DNA from: Aeromonas veronii bv. veronii
GTDB lineage: Bacteria > Pseudomonadota > Gammaproteobacteria > Enterobacterales > Aeromonadaceae
Length of the DNA: 64,000 nt
Direction: 5' to 3'
Assembly: GCF_000820225.1 (NCBI RefSeq)
Contig: NZ_CDDK01000018.1
Span: 310,001-374,000, forward strand
The position numbers were made by a program, and so were the translations under genes. Positions 36,661 through 46,022 of the stretch are shown one piece after another. Below the pieces are notes generated by a model that was given only the letters and a program-made list of their open reading frames with translations, was not told the origin of the DNA and searched no databases. The number at the start of each line of letters is the position of its first letter. Within the stretch, counting starts at the first letter, position 1.

Positions 36661-37401
36661 ATGTGGAAATGGTTGCACCCTTATGCCAAACCGGAGCGTG
36701 CCTATCAGCTGGCAGGCACGCTGTTGCCCTGGTTTGCGGTGATTAGTCTGCTCTCGTTTGTGATCGGTACTGTCTGGGGCCTCGCGTTTGCGCCAGCGGA
36801 TTACCAGCAGGGAGATTCGTTCCGGATCATCTATATCCACGTGCCTTCCGCCATTCTCTCCATGGGAGCCTACTCCACCATGGCGGTGGCCGCTTTTATC
36901 GGCCTGGTGTGGCAATTGCGGATGGCGGACATGACGGTTGCAGCCATTGCGCCGGTCGGCGCCGTATTTACCTTTATTGCCCTCTTTACCGGTGCCGCCT
37001 GGGGCAAACCCATGTGGGGAACCTGGTGGGTGTGGGATGCACGGCTCACCTCTGAACTGATCCTGCTGTTTCTCTACCTCGGCGTGATTGCTCTCTACAA
37101 CGCCTTCAGCGACAAGGTGGTCGCTGGCCGTGCGGCCGGCATTCTGGCACTGGTTGGGGTGATCAACCTGCCCATCATTCACTACTCGGTGGAGTGGTGG
37201 AACACCTTGCATCAGGGGGCCACCATCACCAAATTTGACAAACCCTCCATTTCACCCGAGATGCTTTGGCCGCTGTTGATCATGATCCTGGCGTTTGCCG
37301 CATTTCTCGGGGCTCTGACCCTGATGCGTTTTCGCAATGAACTCCTGATGCGGGAGTGGCATCGCCCCTGGGTCAAAGAGATTGCAGAGCAGGAGAAGTA
37401 A
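36661..37401 (+). CDS. ccmC: CcmC, heme delivery to CcmE
   Basis: Heme-handling protein that loads CcmE. The protein has 246 residues and six transmembrane helices. The tryptophan-rich WWD motif is MWGTWWVWDARLTSELILLF. Conserved periplasmic histidines lie in IIYIHVPSAIL and NLPIIHYSVEWWNTLHQGAT. Confidence 0.95.
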   Translation: MWKWLHPYAKPERAYQLAGTLLPWFAVISLLSFVIGTVWGLAFAPADYQQGDSFRIIYIHVPSAILSMGAYSTMAVAAFIGLVWQLRMADMTVAAIAPVGAVFTFIALFTGAAWGKPMWGTWWVWDARLTSELILLFLYLGVIALYNAFSDKVVAGRAAGILALVGVINLPIIHYSVEWWNTLHQGATITKFDKPSISPEMLWPLLIMILAFAAFLGALTLMRFRNELLMREWHRPWVKEIAEQEK

Positions 37402-37403
37402 GC

Positions 37404-37610
37404 ATGCACTTTGCCTCTTTCAGTGATTTTATGGCGATGGGCGGTTACGCCTTCTATGTCTGGCTCTCATTTGGCCTGACGCTGGTGTGTCTGGTCGGCA
37501 TCATCATTTCTACCCGCATGAAAACCCGCAGCCTGCTCGCCGAGTTGCGCAGCAAACAGGCGCGTGAGGCCCGTCGCAAGGCGGCCCAGCAGATGGAGAA
37601 CACCCTATGA
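37404..37610 (+). CDS. ccmD: CcmD, small CcmABC partner
   Basis: A 68-residue single-pass protein that helps release holo-CcmE. It has [20 protein letters not shown] spanning the membrane, then a basic tail. ATG at 37404 follows AGGAGAAGTAAGC; a longer frame from 37356 lies within ccmC. It overlaps ccmE by four bases. Confidence 0.92.
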   Translation: MHFASFSDFMAMGGYAFYVWLSFGLTLVCLVGIIISTRMKTRSLLAELRSKQAREARRKAAQQMENTL

Positions 37611-38098
37611 ACCCGAGACGCAAAAAACGCCTCACCATCATTCTGGCCATTACCCTGGGTCTGGCGACCGTCAGCGGGCTGGTGCTCTACGCACTCAGTC
37701 AGAATATCGACCTCTTCTATACCCCGAGCGAGCTGGTGGAGGGGAAGGGGCCGGACAAGATCAAGCCGGAAGAGGGGCAGCGCCTGCGCATCGGTGGGTT
37801 GGTCGTGCCGGGGTCGGTGCAGCGGGATCCCCAGAGCCTCAAGGTTGCCTTCAAGCTGGTGGATAACGGCGGTCATCTGGTGAAGGTCGAGTTTGACGGC
37901 ATCCTGCCGGATCTGTTCCGTGAAGGGCAGGGAATTGTTGCCCAGGGCACCCTCAAGGATGCCACGACCGTAGAGGCGTTCGAGGTGCTGGCCAAGCACG
38001 ATGAGAACTACATGCCGCCGGAAGTGGCCGATGCCACCAACGGTATGCACTTCAAGCCGGAGTATACCGAGGCGCAGTTGAAGGGAGCCAAGCAGTGA
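37607..38098 (+). CDS. ccmE: CcmE, periplasmic heme chaperone
   Basis: Carries heme covalently on a histidine before transfer to apocytochromes. The protein has 163 residues with an N-terminal anchor (about 8-28). Heme-binding H131 and Y135 sit in [10 protein letters not shown], followed by a flexible tail. It overlaps ccmD. Confidence 0.95.
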   Translation: MNPRRKKRLTIILAITLGLATVSGLVLYALSQNIDLFYTPSELVEGKGPDKIKPEEGQRLRIGGLVVPGSVQRDPQSLKVAFKLVDNGGHLVKVEFDGILPDLFREGQGIVAQGTLKDATTVEAFEVLAKHDENYMPPEVADATNGMHFKPEYTEAQLKGAKQ

Positions 38099-38180
38099 TC
38101 CCTGTGGTGTTTGCCTTTTCCGCTTTGCCTGCCGTGCGTGGTGCGGCTGTTGTCACCGTTCAATTGAAAGGAATGCCTTC

Positions 38181-40136
38181 ATGATCCCGGAATTAGGTCA
38201 GTTTGCGCTGATCCTGGCCTTTGCCACTGCCCTGCTGCTGGGGAGCTACCCACTACTGGGCGCCAGCTGGGGGCGTCTTGGCATGATGTCGGCGGCCCGT
38301 CCGCTCGCCTATGCCCAGTTTTTGTTGCTGCTGCTGTCGTTTCTCTGCCTGACCTGGGCCTTTATCGATAACGACTTCACCGTGCAGTATGTGGCCACTA
38401 ACTCCAACAGCCTGCTGCCGCTCGCCTATCGCATCTCGGCGGTGTGGGGGGCCCACGAAGGTTCCCTGCTGCTGTGGGTACTGACCCTGGGTGGCTGGAC
38501 TGCGGCGGTGGCTATGTTCAGTCGCCGTCTGCCGCTCGATGCTGTCGCGCGGGTACTCGGCGTGTTGGGGCTGATCTCGGTCGGCTTCACTGCTTTCGTG
38601 CTGTTCACCTCCGATCCCTTCACCCGTACCTTGCCCTATTTCCCGGTCGATGGTCGTGACCTCAATCCGCTGCTGCAGGATCCGGGTCTTATCTTCCATC
38701 CGCCGATGCTCTACATGGGTTATGTGGGCTTCTCTGTGGCGTTTGCCTTTGCCATTGCTTCGCTGATGACCGGCCGTCTCGATGCAACCTGGGCCCGCTG
38801 GTCGCGCCCCTGGACCATGGCTGCCTGGGTATTCCTGACCCTCGGCATCGTGCTCGGCTCTTGGTGGGCCTACTACGAGCTCGGTTGGGGCGGCTGGTGG
38901 TTCTGGGATCCGGTAGAAAACGCCTCCTTCATGCCCTGGCTGGCGGGTACCGCTCTGCTGCACTCGCTGGCGGTGAGCGAGAAGCGCGCCACCTTCAAGG
39001 CGTGGACCGTGCTGCTGGCCCTCTCTGCCTTCTCGCTGAGCCTGCTGGGTACCTTCTTGGTACGCTCCGGCGTGCTGGTGTCGGTCCATGCGTTTGCCTC
39101 CGACCCGACCCGCGGTCTGTTTATTCTCGGCTTCCTGCTGGCGGTGATCGGTTCATCCTTGCTGCTGTTTGCCTTTAAAGGCTCGCAGGTAAAGAGCCAC
39201 GGCAAACACGAGCTGTGGAGCCGCGAGACCCTGCTGCTTTGCAACAACATCATGCTGGTTGCAGGTCTGCTGACCGTGCTGCTCGGTACCTTGCTGCCGC
39301 TGGTGCACAAGGAGCTGGGGCTGGGGAGCATCTCTATCGGTACCCCCTTCTTCAACCACATCTACAGCTGGCTGATCATCCCGTTTGCCCTGCTGCTGGG
39401 GGGTGGCCCGCTGTTTCGCTGGCGTCGTCAGGAGCTGGGGGAACTCAAAAGCAAGGTGGTCGTGGCACTGGTGCTGAGTCTGGCCGCAGCCTTGCTGTTG
39501 CCGCAGCTCTTTGCCGAAACCTTCAAGCCGTGGGCGGCAGTAGGGATTGGTCTGGGGGCCTGGATCATCGTCACCAGCGTGCAGGAGACCTGGGCGCGAG
39601 CGACCCACAAGCACAGCTTTGCAGTCGGTGTGCGCAAGCTTGGCAACAGCCACTGGGCCATGATCCTCGGCCACGTGGGGCTGGCAGTCAGCATCATAGG
39701 TATCGCTTGCACCCAGAACTACAGCATCGAGAAGGATCTGCGAATGCAGGCGGGTGATCGGGTGCACTTTGCCGATTACGAGTTCGTCTTTGCCGGGATA
39801 AAAGAGAAGAACGGCCCCAACTACGATGGCTTCAAGGGCGTGCTGGAAGTGCACAAGAATGGCAAGCAGGTCGCCCTGCTCAAGCCCGAGAAGCGGATGT
39901 ACAAGGTGAGCCGGATGCCGATGACCGAAGCGGCCATCGATGCCGGTATCACCCGCGATCTCTATGCGGCGCTGGGGGAACAGCTCGACAACGGTGCTTG
40001 GGCGGTGCGGATCTACTACAAGCCGTTCGTGCGCTGGATCTGGTTCGGCGGCGTCTTTATGGCTATTGGTGGCGTGCTGGCGATGCTCGACAAGCGTTAC
40101 CGTTTCGGCCGTCGTGAGGAGGAGGCCAAGGCATGA
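38181..40136 (+). CDS. ccmF: CcmF, cytochrome c heme lyase
   Basis: Large membrane subunit of the heme ligase. The protein has 651 residues and more than ten transmembrane helices. The WWD domain is WGGWWFWDPVENASFMPWLA; conserved histidines lie in SAVWGAHEGSLLLWVL and PLVHKELGLG. AAAGGA lies upstream. An 82-base gap separates it from ccmE. Confidence 0.96.
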   Translation: MIPELGQFALILAFATALLLGSYPLLGASWGRLGMMSAARPLAYAQFLLLLLSFLCLTWAFIDNDFTVQYVATNSNSLLPLAYRISAVWGAHEGSLLLWVLTLGGWTAAVAMFSRRLPLDAVARVLGVLGLISVGFTAFVLFTSDPFTRTLPYFPVDGRDLNPLLQDPGLIFHPPMLYMGYVGFSVAFAFAIASLMTGRLDATWARWSRPWTMAAWVFLTLGIVLGSWWAYYELGWGGWWFWDPVENASFMPWLAGTALLHSLAVSEKRATFKAWTVLLALSAFSLSLLGTFLVRSGVLVSVHAFASDPTRGLFILGFLLAVIGSSLLLFAFKGSQVKSHGKHELWSRETLLLCNNIMLVAGLLTVLLGTLLPLVHKELGLGSISIGTPFFNHIYSWLIIPFALLLGGGPLFRWRRQELGELKSKVVVALVLSLAAALLLPQLFAETFKPWAAVGIGLGAWIIVTSVQETWARATHKHSFAVGVRKLGNSHWAMILGHVGLAVSIIGIACTQNYSIEKDLRMQAGDRVHFADYEFVFAGIKEKNGPNYDGFKGVLEVHKNGKQVALLKPEKRMYKVSRMPMTEAAIDAGITRDLYAALGEQLDNGAWAVRIYYKPFVRWIWFGGVFMAIGGVLAMLDKRYRFGRREEEAKA

Positions 40137-40663
40137 ACAAAAAGACCTGGTTGTTTTTAATCCCCTTTATCGTCTTTTTGCTGGGGGCTGTGTTCCTGTT
40201 CAAGGGGCTCTACTCCGATCCCACCAAGCTTGAGTCCGTGATGGTGGGCAAAGAGGTGCCAGTGTTCACCCTGCAGGACATTTACGATCTGAACAAGCAG
40301 CACGATCGCAGTATCCTGACCGGTCGCCCCATGCTGCTCAACGTCTGGGCTACCTGGTGTCCGACCTGCTATGGCGAGCACACCTACCTCAAACAGCTGG
40401 CAGGGCAGGGCATTCCCATCATCGGCATGAACTACAAGGATGAGCGTGACAAGGCGATCAAATGGCTGGCGGAGCTGGGCAACCCCTATCAGGTCAACCT
40501 CTATGATCCGGACGGCATGCTGGGGCTGGATCTCGGGGTATATGGCGCGCCGGAGACCTTCTTTATCGACAGCAAGGGGATCATCCGGTATCGCCACGTG
40601 GGGGATATCAACCCCGAGAACTGGGCGTCGACCCTCAAACCCATCTTTGATGCCATGAAGTGA
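40133..40663 (+). CDS. ccmG: CcmG (DsbE), thioredoxin-like reductase
   Basis: Membrane-anchored periplasmic thioredoxin that reduces apocytochrome c cysteines. The protein has 176 residues. The anchor is at about 5-24, and active-site C76-P-T-C79 lies in NVWATWCPTCYGEHTYLKQL. The conserved acidic GVYGAPETFFIDSKG loop is present. It overlaps ccmF by four bases. Confidence 0.95.
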   Translation: MNKKTWLFLIPFIVFLLGAVFLFKGLYSDPTKLESVMVGKEVPVFTLQDIYDLNKQHDRSILTGRPMLLNVWATWCPTCYGEHTYLKQLAGQGIPIIGMNYKDERDKAIKWLAELGNPYQVNLYDPDGMLGLDLGVYGAPETFFIDSKGIIRYRHVGDINPENWASTLKPIFDAMK

Positions 40664-40674
40664 GGGGAGTCTTG

Positions 40675-41154
40675 ATGAGAGTATTTATTGCTTCCCTGCT
40701 GCTGTTGCTGGGATGGATAGTGCAAGCACCCGCCATGGCCGCTATCGATGTCTACACCTTCGACAACGACAATCAGGAGCAGGTCTTTCGCGAACTGACC
40801 AAGGAGCTGCGTTGCCCCAAGTGTCAGAACCAGGATATCGCCGACTCCAATGCGGGGCTGGCCAAGGACTTGCGCGACAAGACCTACCAGATGGTGCGCG
40901 AGGGCAAGGATAAAGAGGAGATAGTGGATTACATGGTGGCCCGCTACGGCAACTTTATCCTCTATAACCCGCCCTTGATGGCCTCCACCCTGATCCTCTG
41001 GCTCGGCCCGCTGCTGGTGATCCTGATCGGTGGCGCCGTGGTCGTGATGCGCAGCCGCCGGCCCCCTGCGGTGAAAAAACAACTGGATAACGCCTTGAGC
41101 GAGGAGGAGCAGCGCCGACTGGCCGAGCTGCTCAAAGAGGAAGAGAAACAATGA
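40675..41154 (+). CDS. ccmH: CcmH, heme lyase thiol-redox subunit
   Basis: A 159-residue protein with a signal peptide (MRVFIASLLLLLGWIVQAPA) and periplasmic C47/C50 in KELRCPKCQNQDIADSNAGL. A C-terminal membrane helix lies at about 101-122. Start chosen at 40675, five bases after GGGGAG; an in-frame ATG at 40660 overlaps the ccmG end. The shorter CcmH is paired with a separate CcmI, unlike the fused E. coli form. Confidence 0.93.
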   Translation: MRVFIASLLLLLGWIVQAPAMAAIDVYTFDNDNQEQVFRELTKELRCPKCQNQDIADSNAGLAKDLRDKTYQMVREGKDKEEIVDYMVARYGNFILYNPPLMASTLILWLGPLLVILIGGAVVVMRSRRPPAVKKQLDNALSEEEQRRLAELLKEEEKQ

Positions 41155-42419
41155 CCGCTTTTTGGATAGTGATTGCGGGCTTGCTGGTGCTGGTGAGTCT
41201 GGCGCTCGTCGTGCCGCTGTGGCGTGGTGAAGGCAAACAGAGCATCAGTCGCTCGGCGCTCAACAAACAGCTCTATCGCCAGCGGCTGCTGGAGATTGGC
41301 GAAGAGCGCGAGCAGGGTGTCCTGGCTGAGGAGTCCGACTCGCTGGTCGAGCTGCAACGAAGCCTCTTGGATGATATTCCCGATGTGGAGCAGACTGCCC
41401 GCAGTGGCAAGAGTCTGATCTGGATCCCGGGTGTACTGGTGCTGTTGGTGGTGAGTCTGGGGCTCTACTACAAGTTGGGCTCCTGGCAAGAGGTGAGTCG
41501 CTGGCAAGATGCCAGCAGCCGTCTTGGCGAGCTGAGCAACCGCATTCTGGTGGAACGCGATGCCCAGGTGACCGAGCAGGATCTGCTGGATTTCACGCTG
41601 GCACTGCGTACCCGCCTCAAGGATGAACCGAACGACTACCGCGGCTGGCTGCTGCTGGGACGCTTGGCGCTGGATGGCAATGATCCCGAGATGGCCAGCG
41701 AGGCGCTGGAGCGGGCCTACACGCTTGCCCCCCAGAAATCGCTGGTGGCGGTGCCCTACGCGCAGGCGCTGATGATGACGGGGGATGAGGCGCAAGCGGA
41801 TGCCCTGTTGCAGGCTGCAATCGCGCAGGATCCGGGCAATATTGAAGCGCGTTCCGTCTATGCCTTTATGGCGCTGCAAAAAGAGGACTTCCAGACCGCG
41901 CTGGCTCGCTGGCAGGCGATGTTGCCACTGATGGAGAAAGGTACCCCCCGTTACGTGATGGTCGAGCGCTCCATGGAGTATGCCCGCGCGCAGCTCAAGC
42001 AGCGCGGCATCGAGGTGACGAATTCAGGCGCAGCCAAAGCGGGCGCAGTTGAGGGACAACCGCTCGCGGTGAAGGAGGGGGAATTCCCCATCCACGTCAC
42101 GTTGGCGGCGGGCATTCAGATGCCGGAAGATGCCCATCTCTTCGTCTTTGCCGTGGTGCCCAACGGGCCGCCCATGCCCATCGCCGTGAAGCGTATCGCA
42201 GGGCCAACCCTGCCAGTTACCCTGTCACTCGGGGATGGCGATGCCATGATGGAAGGTAGCAAACTGGCGGCCTATCCGGAGCTGCAGTTCAAGGCACGTC
42301 TCTCGCGCGGTGGCAATGTGATGAACAAGGAAGGAGCCTTCGAAGGAGTATCCGTGCCGGTCAAGACGGCCGAGATCCCTGCTGCTCCGATTGACATCCG
42401 CATCGATCACGCCCTCTAA
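41151..42419 (+). CDS. ccmI: CcmI, apocytochrome c chaperone with TPR repeats
   Basis: Presents apocytochromes to the heme lyase. The protein has 422 residues: two N-terminal membrane helices (about 3-24 and 89-108) around a cytoplasmic loop with LNKQLYRQRLLEIGEEREQG, TPR-like repeats (about 160-280, YRGWLLLGRLALDGNDPEMA), and a C-terminal beta-rich domain with IHVTLAAGIQMPEDAHLFVF. It ends the operon. Confidence 0.92.
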   Translation: MTAFWIVIAGLLVLVSLALVVPLWRGEGKQSISRSALNKQLYRQRLLEIGEEREQGVLAEESDSLVELQRSLLDDIPDVEQTARSGKSLIWIPGVLVLLVVSLGLYYKLGSWQEVSRWQDASSRLGELSNRILVERDAQVTEQDLLDFTLALRTRLKDEPNDYRGWLLLGRLALDGNDPEMASEALERAYTLAPQKSLVAVPYAQALMMTGDEAQADALLQAAIAQDPGNIEARSVYAFMALQKEDFQTALARWQAMLPLMEKGTPRYVMVERSMEYARAQLKQRGIEVTNSGAAKAGAVEGQPLAVKEGEFPIHVTLAAGIQMPEDAHLFVFAVVPNGPPMPIAVKRIAGPTLPVTLSLGDGDAMMEGSKLAAYPELQFKARLSRGGNVMNKEGAFEGVSVPVKTAEIPAAPIDIRIDHAL

Positions 42420-42430
42420 TATGCCTTTGG

Positions 42431-42462
42431 ATAACCCGGCTCCTGGATAGGAGCCGGGTTAT
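42431..42462 (+). terminator. hairpin after the ccm operon
   Basis: ATAACCCGGCTCC and GGAGCCGGGTTAT form a perfect 13-base stem with loop TGGATA, eleven bases after ccmI. The T tract is short (CTATACTT). Confidence 0.75.
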
Positions 42463-42504
42463 CTATACTTCTGATAAATCAAAATAAAACGTCAGGACAA
42501 TCAT

Positions 42505-43317
42505 ATGTATCTTCGTTCAGGGGCCATACTGGCAGCCCTCTTGCTGGCTGGCTGTGCCGGTGGCCCACCCAAGCCTGGCCCAGAGAGTCTGGATCTCAAT
42601 CCCGGTATGAATAATCCGGGTGCCACCAGTACGGCGGCCGATCCCCGCGATCCCTTCCAGGGGGCCAACCGGGCCATGTGGGCGGTCAACTATGATGTGC
42701 TGGAGCCCTATGTGGCACGTCCAGTGGTACATGCCTATGCCCGCTACATTCCGGTAGGGGTGAAGGATGGCATTGCCAACTTTGTTGCCAACTTTGATGA
42801 ACCGAGCAGCATGGTGAACCATCTGATCACCGGTGACTTGAAGGGGGCGGGCACCAACCTGGGGCGCTTTACCCTCAATACCACGGTCGGTCTGCTGGGT
42901 ATCTTCGATGTGGCCAAACATGCCGGTCTCGAACGCAACAAGCTGGAGATGGATACCGTGCTGGGCAGGGCCGATATCGGTAATGGTGCCTACATCATGG
43001 TGCCTGTCTACGGCCCGACTACCACCCGGGAGCTGGTTGGTGATGCGATTGACAGCTTCTACTTCCCCTATGCCCTGTTAACCTTCCCGATGAAGGTTGC
43101 ACACTGGGCACTGGATGGCTTGGGCACACGTGCCAAGCTGATCGATCAGGAGCGGATCATCGACAACTCCCTCGATCCTTATGCGCTGACCAAGGACTTC
43201 TACCTGCAATATAACCAGGGCAAGGTGACGGGCAAGCAGACCGAGCTGAAAGCGTCTCAGCAAGAGCAGGCTGACGACGCAAATCTGGATGAATACATGG
43301 ACGAGCTGGACCAGTAA
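42505..43317 (+). CDS. mlaA: MlaA (VacJ), outer-membrane lipoprotein in lipid asymmetry
   Basis: Removes phospholipids from the outer leaflet for the Mla retrograde system. The protein has 270 residues. Lipobox LLLAGC has the lipid-attached Cys at residue 17. The MlaA domain spans about 45-235: RDPFQGANRAMWAVNYDVLE, GRFTLNTTVGLLGIFDVAK and VYGPTTTRELVGDAIDSFYF. The tail is acidic. Single gene between two hairpins. Confidence 0.94.
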   Translation: MYLRSGAILAALLLAGCAGGPPKPGPESLDLNPGMNNPGATSTAADPRDPFQGANRAMWAVNYDVLEPYVARPVVHAYARYIPVGVKDGIANFVANFDEPSSMVNHLITGDLKGAGTNLGRFTLNTTVGLLGIFDVAKHAGLERNKLEMDTVLGRADIGNGAYIMVPVYGPTTTRELVGDAIDSFYFPYALLTFPMKVAHWALDGLGTRAKLIDQERIIDNSLDPYALTKDFYLQYNQGKVTGKQTELKASQQEQADDANLDEYMDELDQ

Positions 43318-43336
43318 GCGGGTCATCCCGATATGT

Positions 43337-43361
43337 AAAAGGCGCCTGCGGGCGCCTTATT
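43337..43361 (+). terminator. terminator of mlaA
   Basis: AAGGCGCC-TGCG-GGCGCCTT hairpin with flanking A and T residues, 20 bases after mlaA. It converges with the sodB terminator. Confidence 0.8.
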
Positions 43362-43383
43362 CATTTTCGCAGCCATATCGAGA

Positions 43384-43414
43384 TAAAAAAACGCCCCGCA
43401 GTGCGGGGCGTTTT
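43384..43414 (-). terminator. terminator of sodB
   Basis: On the minus strand AACGCCCCGCA and TGCGGGGCGTT form a strong stem followed by a run of seven T, 16 bases after the sodB stop. Confidence 0.9.
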
Positions 43415-43429
43415 GGCAAGCGAGGCTGA

Positions 43430-44014
43430 TTAGGCAGCCAGATTCTTGGCCACGAATTCCCAGTTAACCAGAGCCCAGAAGGTTTCCATGTACTTCGGAC
43501 GCAGGTTGCGGAAGTCGATGTAGTAGGCGTGCTCCCACAGGTCAACAGTCAGCAGCGGGGTGGTACCGGCTTCAGTCAGCGGGCAGCCAGCGTTGGAGGT
43601 ATTGACGATAGCCAGAGAGCCGTCAGCTTTCTTCACCAGCCAGGTCCAGCTGGAACCGAAGTTGCCGATGGCTGATTTGGTGAAGGCATCTTTGAACTCG
43701 GCGAAGGAGCCGAATGCCTTGTTGATGGCATCAGCCAGGGCGCCAGTCGGCTCACCACCACCATTTGGGGAGAGGCAGTGCCAGTAGAAGGTGTGGTTCC
43801 AGATCTGGGCGGCGTTGTTGAAGATGCCGCCGTTGGAGGTCTTGATGATCTCTTCCAGAGACTTGCCTTCAAACTCGGTACCCGGCACCAGGTTGTTCAG
43901 GTTGACCACGTAGGTGTTGTGGTGCTTGCCGTGGTGATATTCCAGAGTTTCCTGGGAGATGTGCGGTTCCAGAGCGTTGATTGCATAGGGCAGAGCGGGA
44001 AGTTCGAATGCCAT
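43430..44014 (-). CDS. sodB: iron superoxide dismutase
   Basis: Converts superoxide to hydrogen peroxide and oxygen in the cytoplasm. The 194 residues match Fe-SodB. Metal ligands are H27 (LEYHHGKHHNTYV), H74 (IWNHTFYWHC), D158 and H162 (VDLWEHAYYIDF). Q70 before the second ligand and GNFGSSWTWLV mark the iron type. The ATG at 44014 has GGAGAG upstream. An inverted repeat at 44071-44093 lies in its leader. Confidence 0.96.
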   Translation of the reverse strand: MAFELPALPYAINALEPHISQETLEYHHGKHHNTYVVNLNNLVPGTEFEGKSLEEIIKTSNGGIFNNAAQIWNHTFYWHCLSPNGGGEPTGALADAINKAFGSFAEFKDAFTKSAIGNFGSSWTWLVKKADGSLAIVNTSNAGCPLTEAGTTPLLTVDLWEHAYYIDFRNLRPKYMETFWALVNWEFVAKNLAA

Positions 44015-44070
44015 TTTCTACTCTCCATTGGCTGGACCGTGCGAAGGCGACGGTTGCAAGACATTGCGTA

Positions 44071-44093
44071 CTCTTTTCTATATGTGAAAAGAG
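44071..44093. promoter_or_regulatory. inverted repeat upstream of sodB
   Basis: CTCTTTTC-TATATGT-GAAAAGAG, eight-base perfect arms, 57-79 bases upstream of the sodB ATG. It could be an operator or a 5'-UTR hairpin; it does not resemble a Fur box that I can recognise. Confidence 0.4.
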
Positions 44094-44244
44094 TTGTTTT
44101 TAAAATGATGGGGCTGGGTAGCCCAAAGCCAAGGGATTGTAGCAGTATCAAAGATGGCCTAACAACTCTTGATTGGCGCCATGATCGCGATCAATCCTGT
44201 GTGGGTTCTTTGCACAATTCGAGCCGGGTCACCCCTTTGTCAGT

Positions 44245-44272
44245 TTGTGCTCGGGCAAGATTGCAGTAGAAT
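44245..44272 (+). promoter_or_regulatory. possible sigma70 promoter of grxD
   Basis: TTGTGC (44245-44250), 16-base spacer and TAGAAT (44267-44272), about 30 bases before the grxD ATG. A perfect palindrome TGATCGCGATCA lies further up at 44182-44193. Confidence 0.4.
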
Positions 44273-44302
44273 GGCCGCCGAAATCGCTCTAGTGAGGCAC
44301 CT

Positions 44303-44647
44303 ATGGAAACTATTGAAAAGATTAAGCAGCAGCTGGCTGACAACCCCATCATCATCTACATGAAGGGCTCCCCCAAGCTACCCAGCTGTGGCTTCTCTGC
44401 CCAGGCCTCCCAGGCTCTGATGTCCTGCGGCGAGCCGTTTGCCTACGTTGATATCCTGCAGAATCCGGATATCCGCGCCGAATTGCCAAAATTCGCCAAC
44501 TGGCCGACCTTCCCCCAACTATGGGTTGAAGGTGAGCTGATCGGTGGCTGTGACATCATGATCGAGATGTTCCAGGCTGGCGAGTTGCAGGCTCTGATCA
44601 AAGAGACTGCTGCCAAGTACAAGAAAGATGATGCTGCAGCCGAGTAA
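44303..44647 (+). CDS. grxD: monothiol glutaredoxin GrxD
   Basis: Monothiol glutaredoxin that carries iron-sulfur clusters with BolA-type partners. The protein has 114 residues. The CGFS motif (C29) lies in MKGSPKLPSCGFSAQASQAL; WPTFPQLWVEGELIGGCDI is the conserved glutathione-binding part. Strong match to E. coli GrxD (Grx4). Confidence 0.95.
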   Translation: METIEKIKQQLADNPIIIYMKGSPKLPSCGFSAQASQALMSCGEPFAYVDILQNPDIRAELPKFANWPTFPQLWVEGELIGGCDIMIEMFQAGELQALIKETAAKYKKDDAAAE

Positions 44648-44666
44648 TCGGTTCTGTGTTGTCGAG

Positions 44667-44693
44667 AGGGAGCCTTATAGGCTCCCTTTTTTA
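44667..44693 (+). terminator. terminator of grxD
   Basis: AGGGAGCC-TTATA-GGCTCCCT stem followed by TTTTTTA, 20 bases after grxD. Confidence 0.9.
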
Positions 44694-45006
44694 TTGTCCC
44701 GGTTCTGGCAGGCAAGCAACTGATTGCCGGTTGCAAAAAGCAACGCAATTGCCCTGAAAAATCTAATCTTTACGGCTTTGTTTTAGAGTTGTTAATTATA
44801 TTATTTGCCAATATATGATTACTTTTTTTAATCCATTTGGATTCAAGTGTTGCTGCCATCACATTTTTTGATAATTTCACCGTAACGCAGTCTCTTTGTA
44901 GATTTTTTTGTGTTTATGCTCACATTAATTGCAAGTGATAGAACCTAGTATCGCTTCGCCCTGTGAAATAAAACCCTACAAATTAATAAATAAAAAGAGA
45001 TTTGCG
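44694..45006. other. AT-rich leader before tdcB
   Basis: About 310 bases without a gene, clearly more AT-rich than the surroundings. It contains a CRP-like site at 44909-44924 but no frame for a tdcA-type LysR regulator. No RNA gene is recognised. Confidence 0.7.
44909..44924. promoter_or_regulatory. CRP/cAMP-like site upstream of tdcB
   Basis: TGTGT-TTATGC-TCACA differs at one position from the CRP half-sites TGTGA-N6-TCACA. It is centred about 90 bases before tdcB. The tdc operon of E. coli is CRP-activated, so the same control is likely here. Confidence 0.65.
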
Positions 45007-46011
45007 ATGAAGATGTATAGCAATCTGCCCATTGGTCTTCATGATATTACTGAAGCCAAAAAAAGACTGACCAATCATATATACAAGACCGCGCAACTAC
45101 CCTCTAACTACATCAGCGAACGTTGTCATGGCGAGGTTTACCTCAAACTTGAAAACATGCAACGTACAGGCTCTTTTAAAATTCGTGGCGCCTTCAACAA
45201 GCTCAGTTCATTAAGTCTGGAAGACCGACAAAAAGGTGTTGTCGCCTGCTCGGCGGGTAATCATGCCCAAGGTGTATCACTCTCCAGTGCTATGCTGGGA
45301 ATTGATGCCAAGGTGGTCATGCCTTGCTGTGCCCCCAAATCAAAAATTGCTGCAACCAGTGACTATTCAGCCAAAGTGATCCTCCATGGAAATAGCTTCA
45401 ATGACACCATTGCCAAAGTCAGCGAAATCGTGGAGGTGGAAGGCCGCGTATTTATCCCCCCCTTCGACGATGCAAAAGTGATTGCCGGCCAGGGCACCAT
45501 TGGCCTGGAAATTATCGAAGATTTGTATGATGTCGATAACATCATAGTGCCGATCGGTGGCGGTGGTTTGATTGCCGGTGTTGCCATGGCTATCAAATCT
45601 ATTAATCCGACCATCAAGGTGATTGGTGTGCAATCCGAGAATGTGCACGGTATGGCGGCCTCTTTCTATGCCGGTACCATGACCAATCACAGAACCAGCA
45701 GCACGCTGGCCGATGGCTGTGATGTGGCAAGACCCGGTTCACTGACCTTCGAAATCGTCAAACAATTGGTGGATGATATTGTACTGGTCACCGAGGATGA
45801 TATTCGTCATAGCATGGTTGACCTTATTCAGCGCAACAAGGTGATTACCGAAGGGGCGGGAGCTCTGGCCTCGGCAGCGCTGCTCAGTGGCAAGCTGAAA
45901 CATTATGTCGAAGGTAAAAAGACCGTCAGCATTATTTCGGGTGGCAATATTGATCTGACCCGGATCGCCGAAATTATCGAACAGAACAATATTCGTCAAT
46001 TTAGCCTGTAA
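45007..46011 (+). CDS. tdcB: catabolic threonine dehydratase
   Basis: PLP enzyme that deaminates threonine to 2-oxobutyrate (and serine to pyruvate) under anaerobic conditions. The protein has 334 residues. PLP-binding K58 is in [18 protein letters not shown]; the phosphate loop is [11 protein letters not shown]. Very close to E. coli TdcB. Short and without a C-terminal ACT domain, so it is the catabolic, not the biosynthetic, form. Start at 45007 follows AAGAG; longer frames run into the leader. First gene of tdcBCDEF. Confidence 0.95.
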   Translation: MKMYSNLPIGLHDITEAKKRLTNHIYKTAQLPSNYISERCHGEVYLKLENMQRTGSFKIRGAFNKLSSLSLEDRQKGVVACSAGNHAQGVSLSSAMLGIDAKVVMPCCAPKSKIAATSDYSAKVILHGNSFNDTIAKVSEIVEVEGRVFIPPFDDAKVIAGQGTIGLEIIEDLYDVDNIIVPIGGGGLIAGVAMAIKSINPTIKVIGVQSENVHGMAASFYAGTMTNHRTSSTLADGCDVARPGSLTFEIVKQLVDDIVLVTEDDIRHSMVDLIQRNKVITEGAGALASAALLSGKLKHYVEGKKTVSIISGGNIDLTRIAEIIEQNNIRQFSL

Positions 46012-46022
46012 GGAATGCAGTC

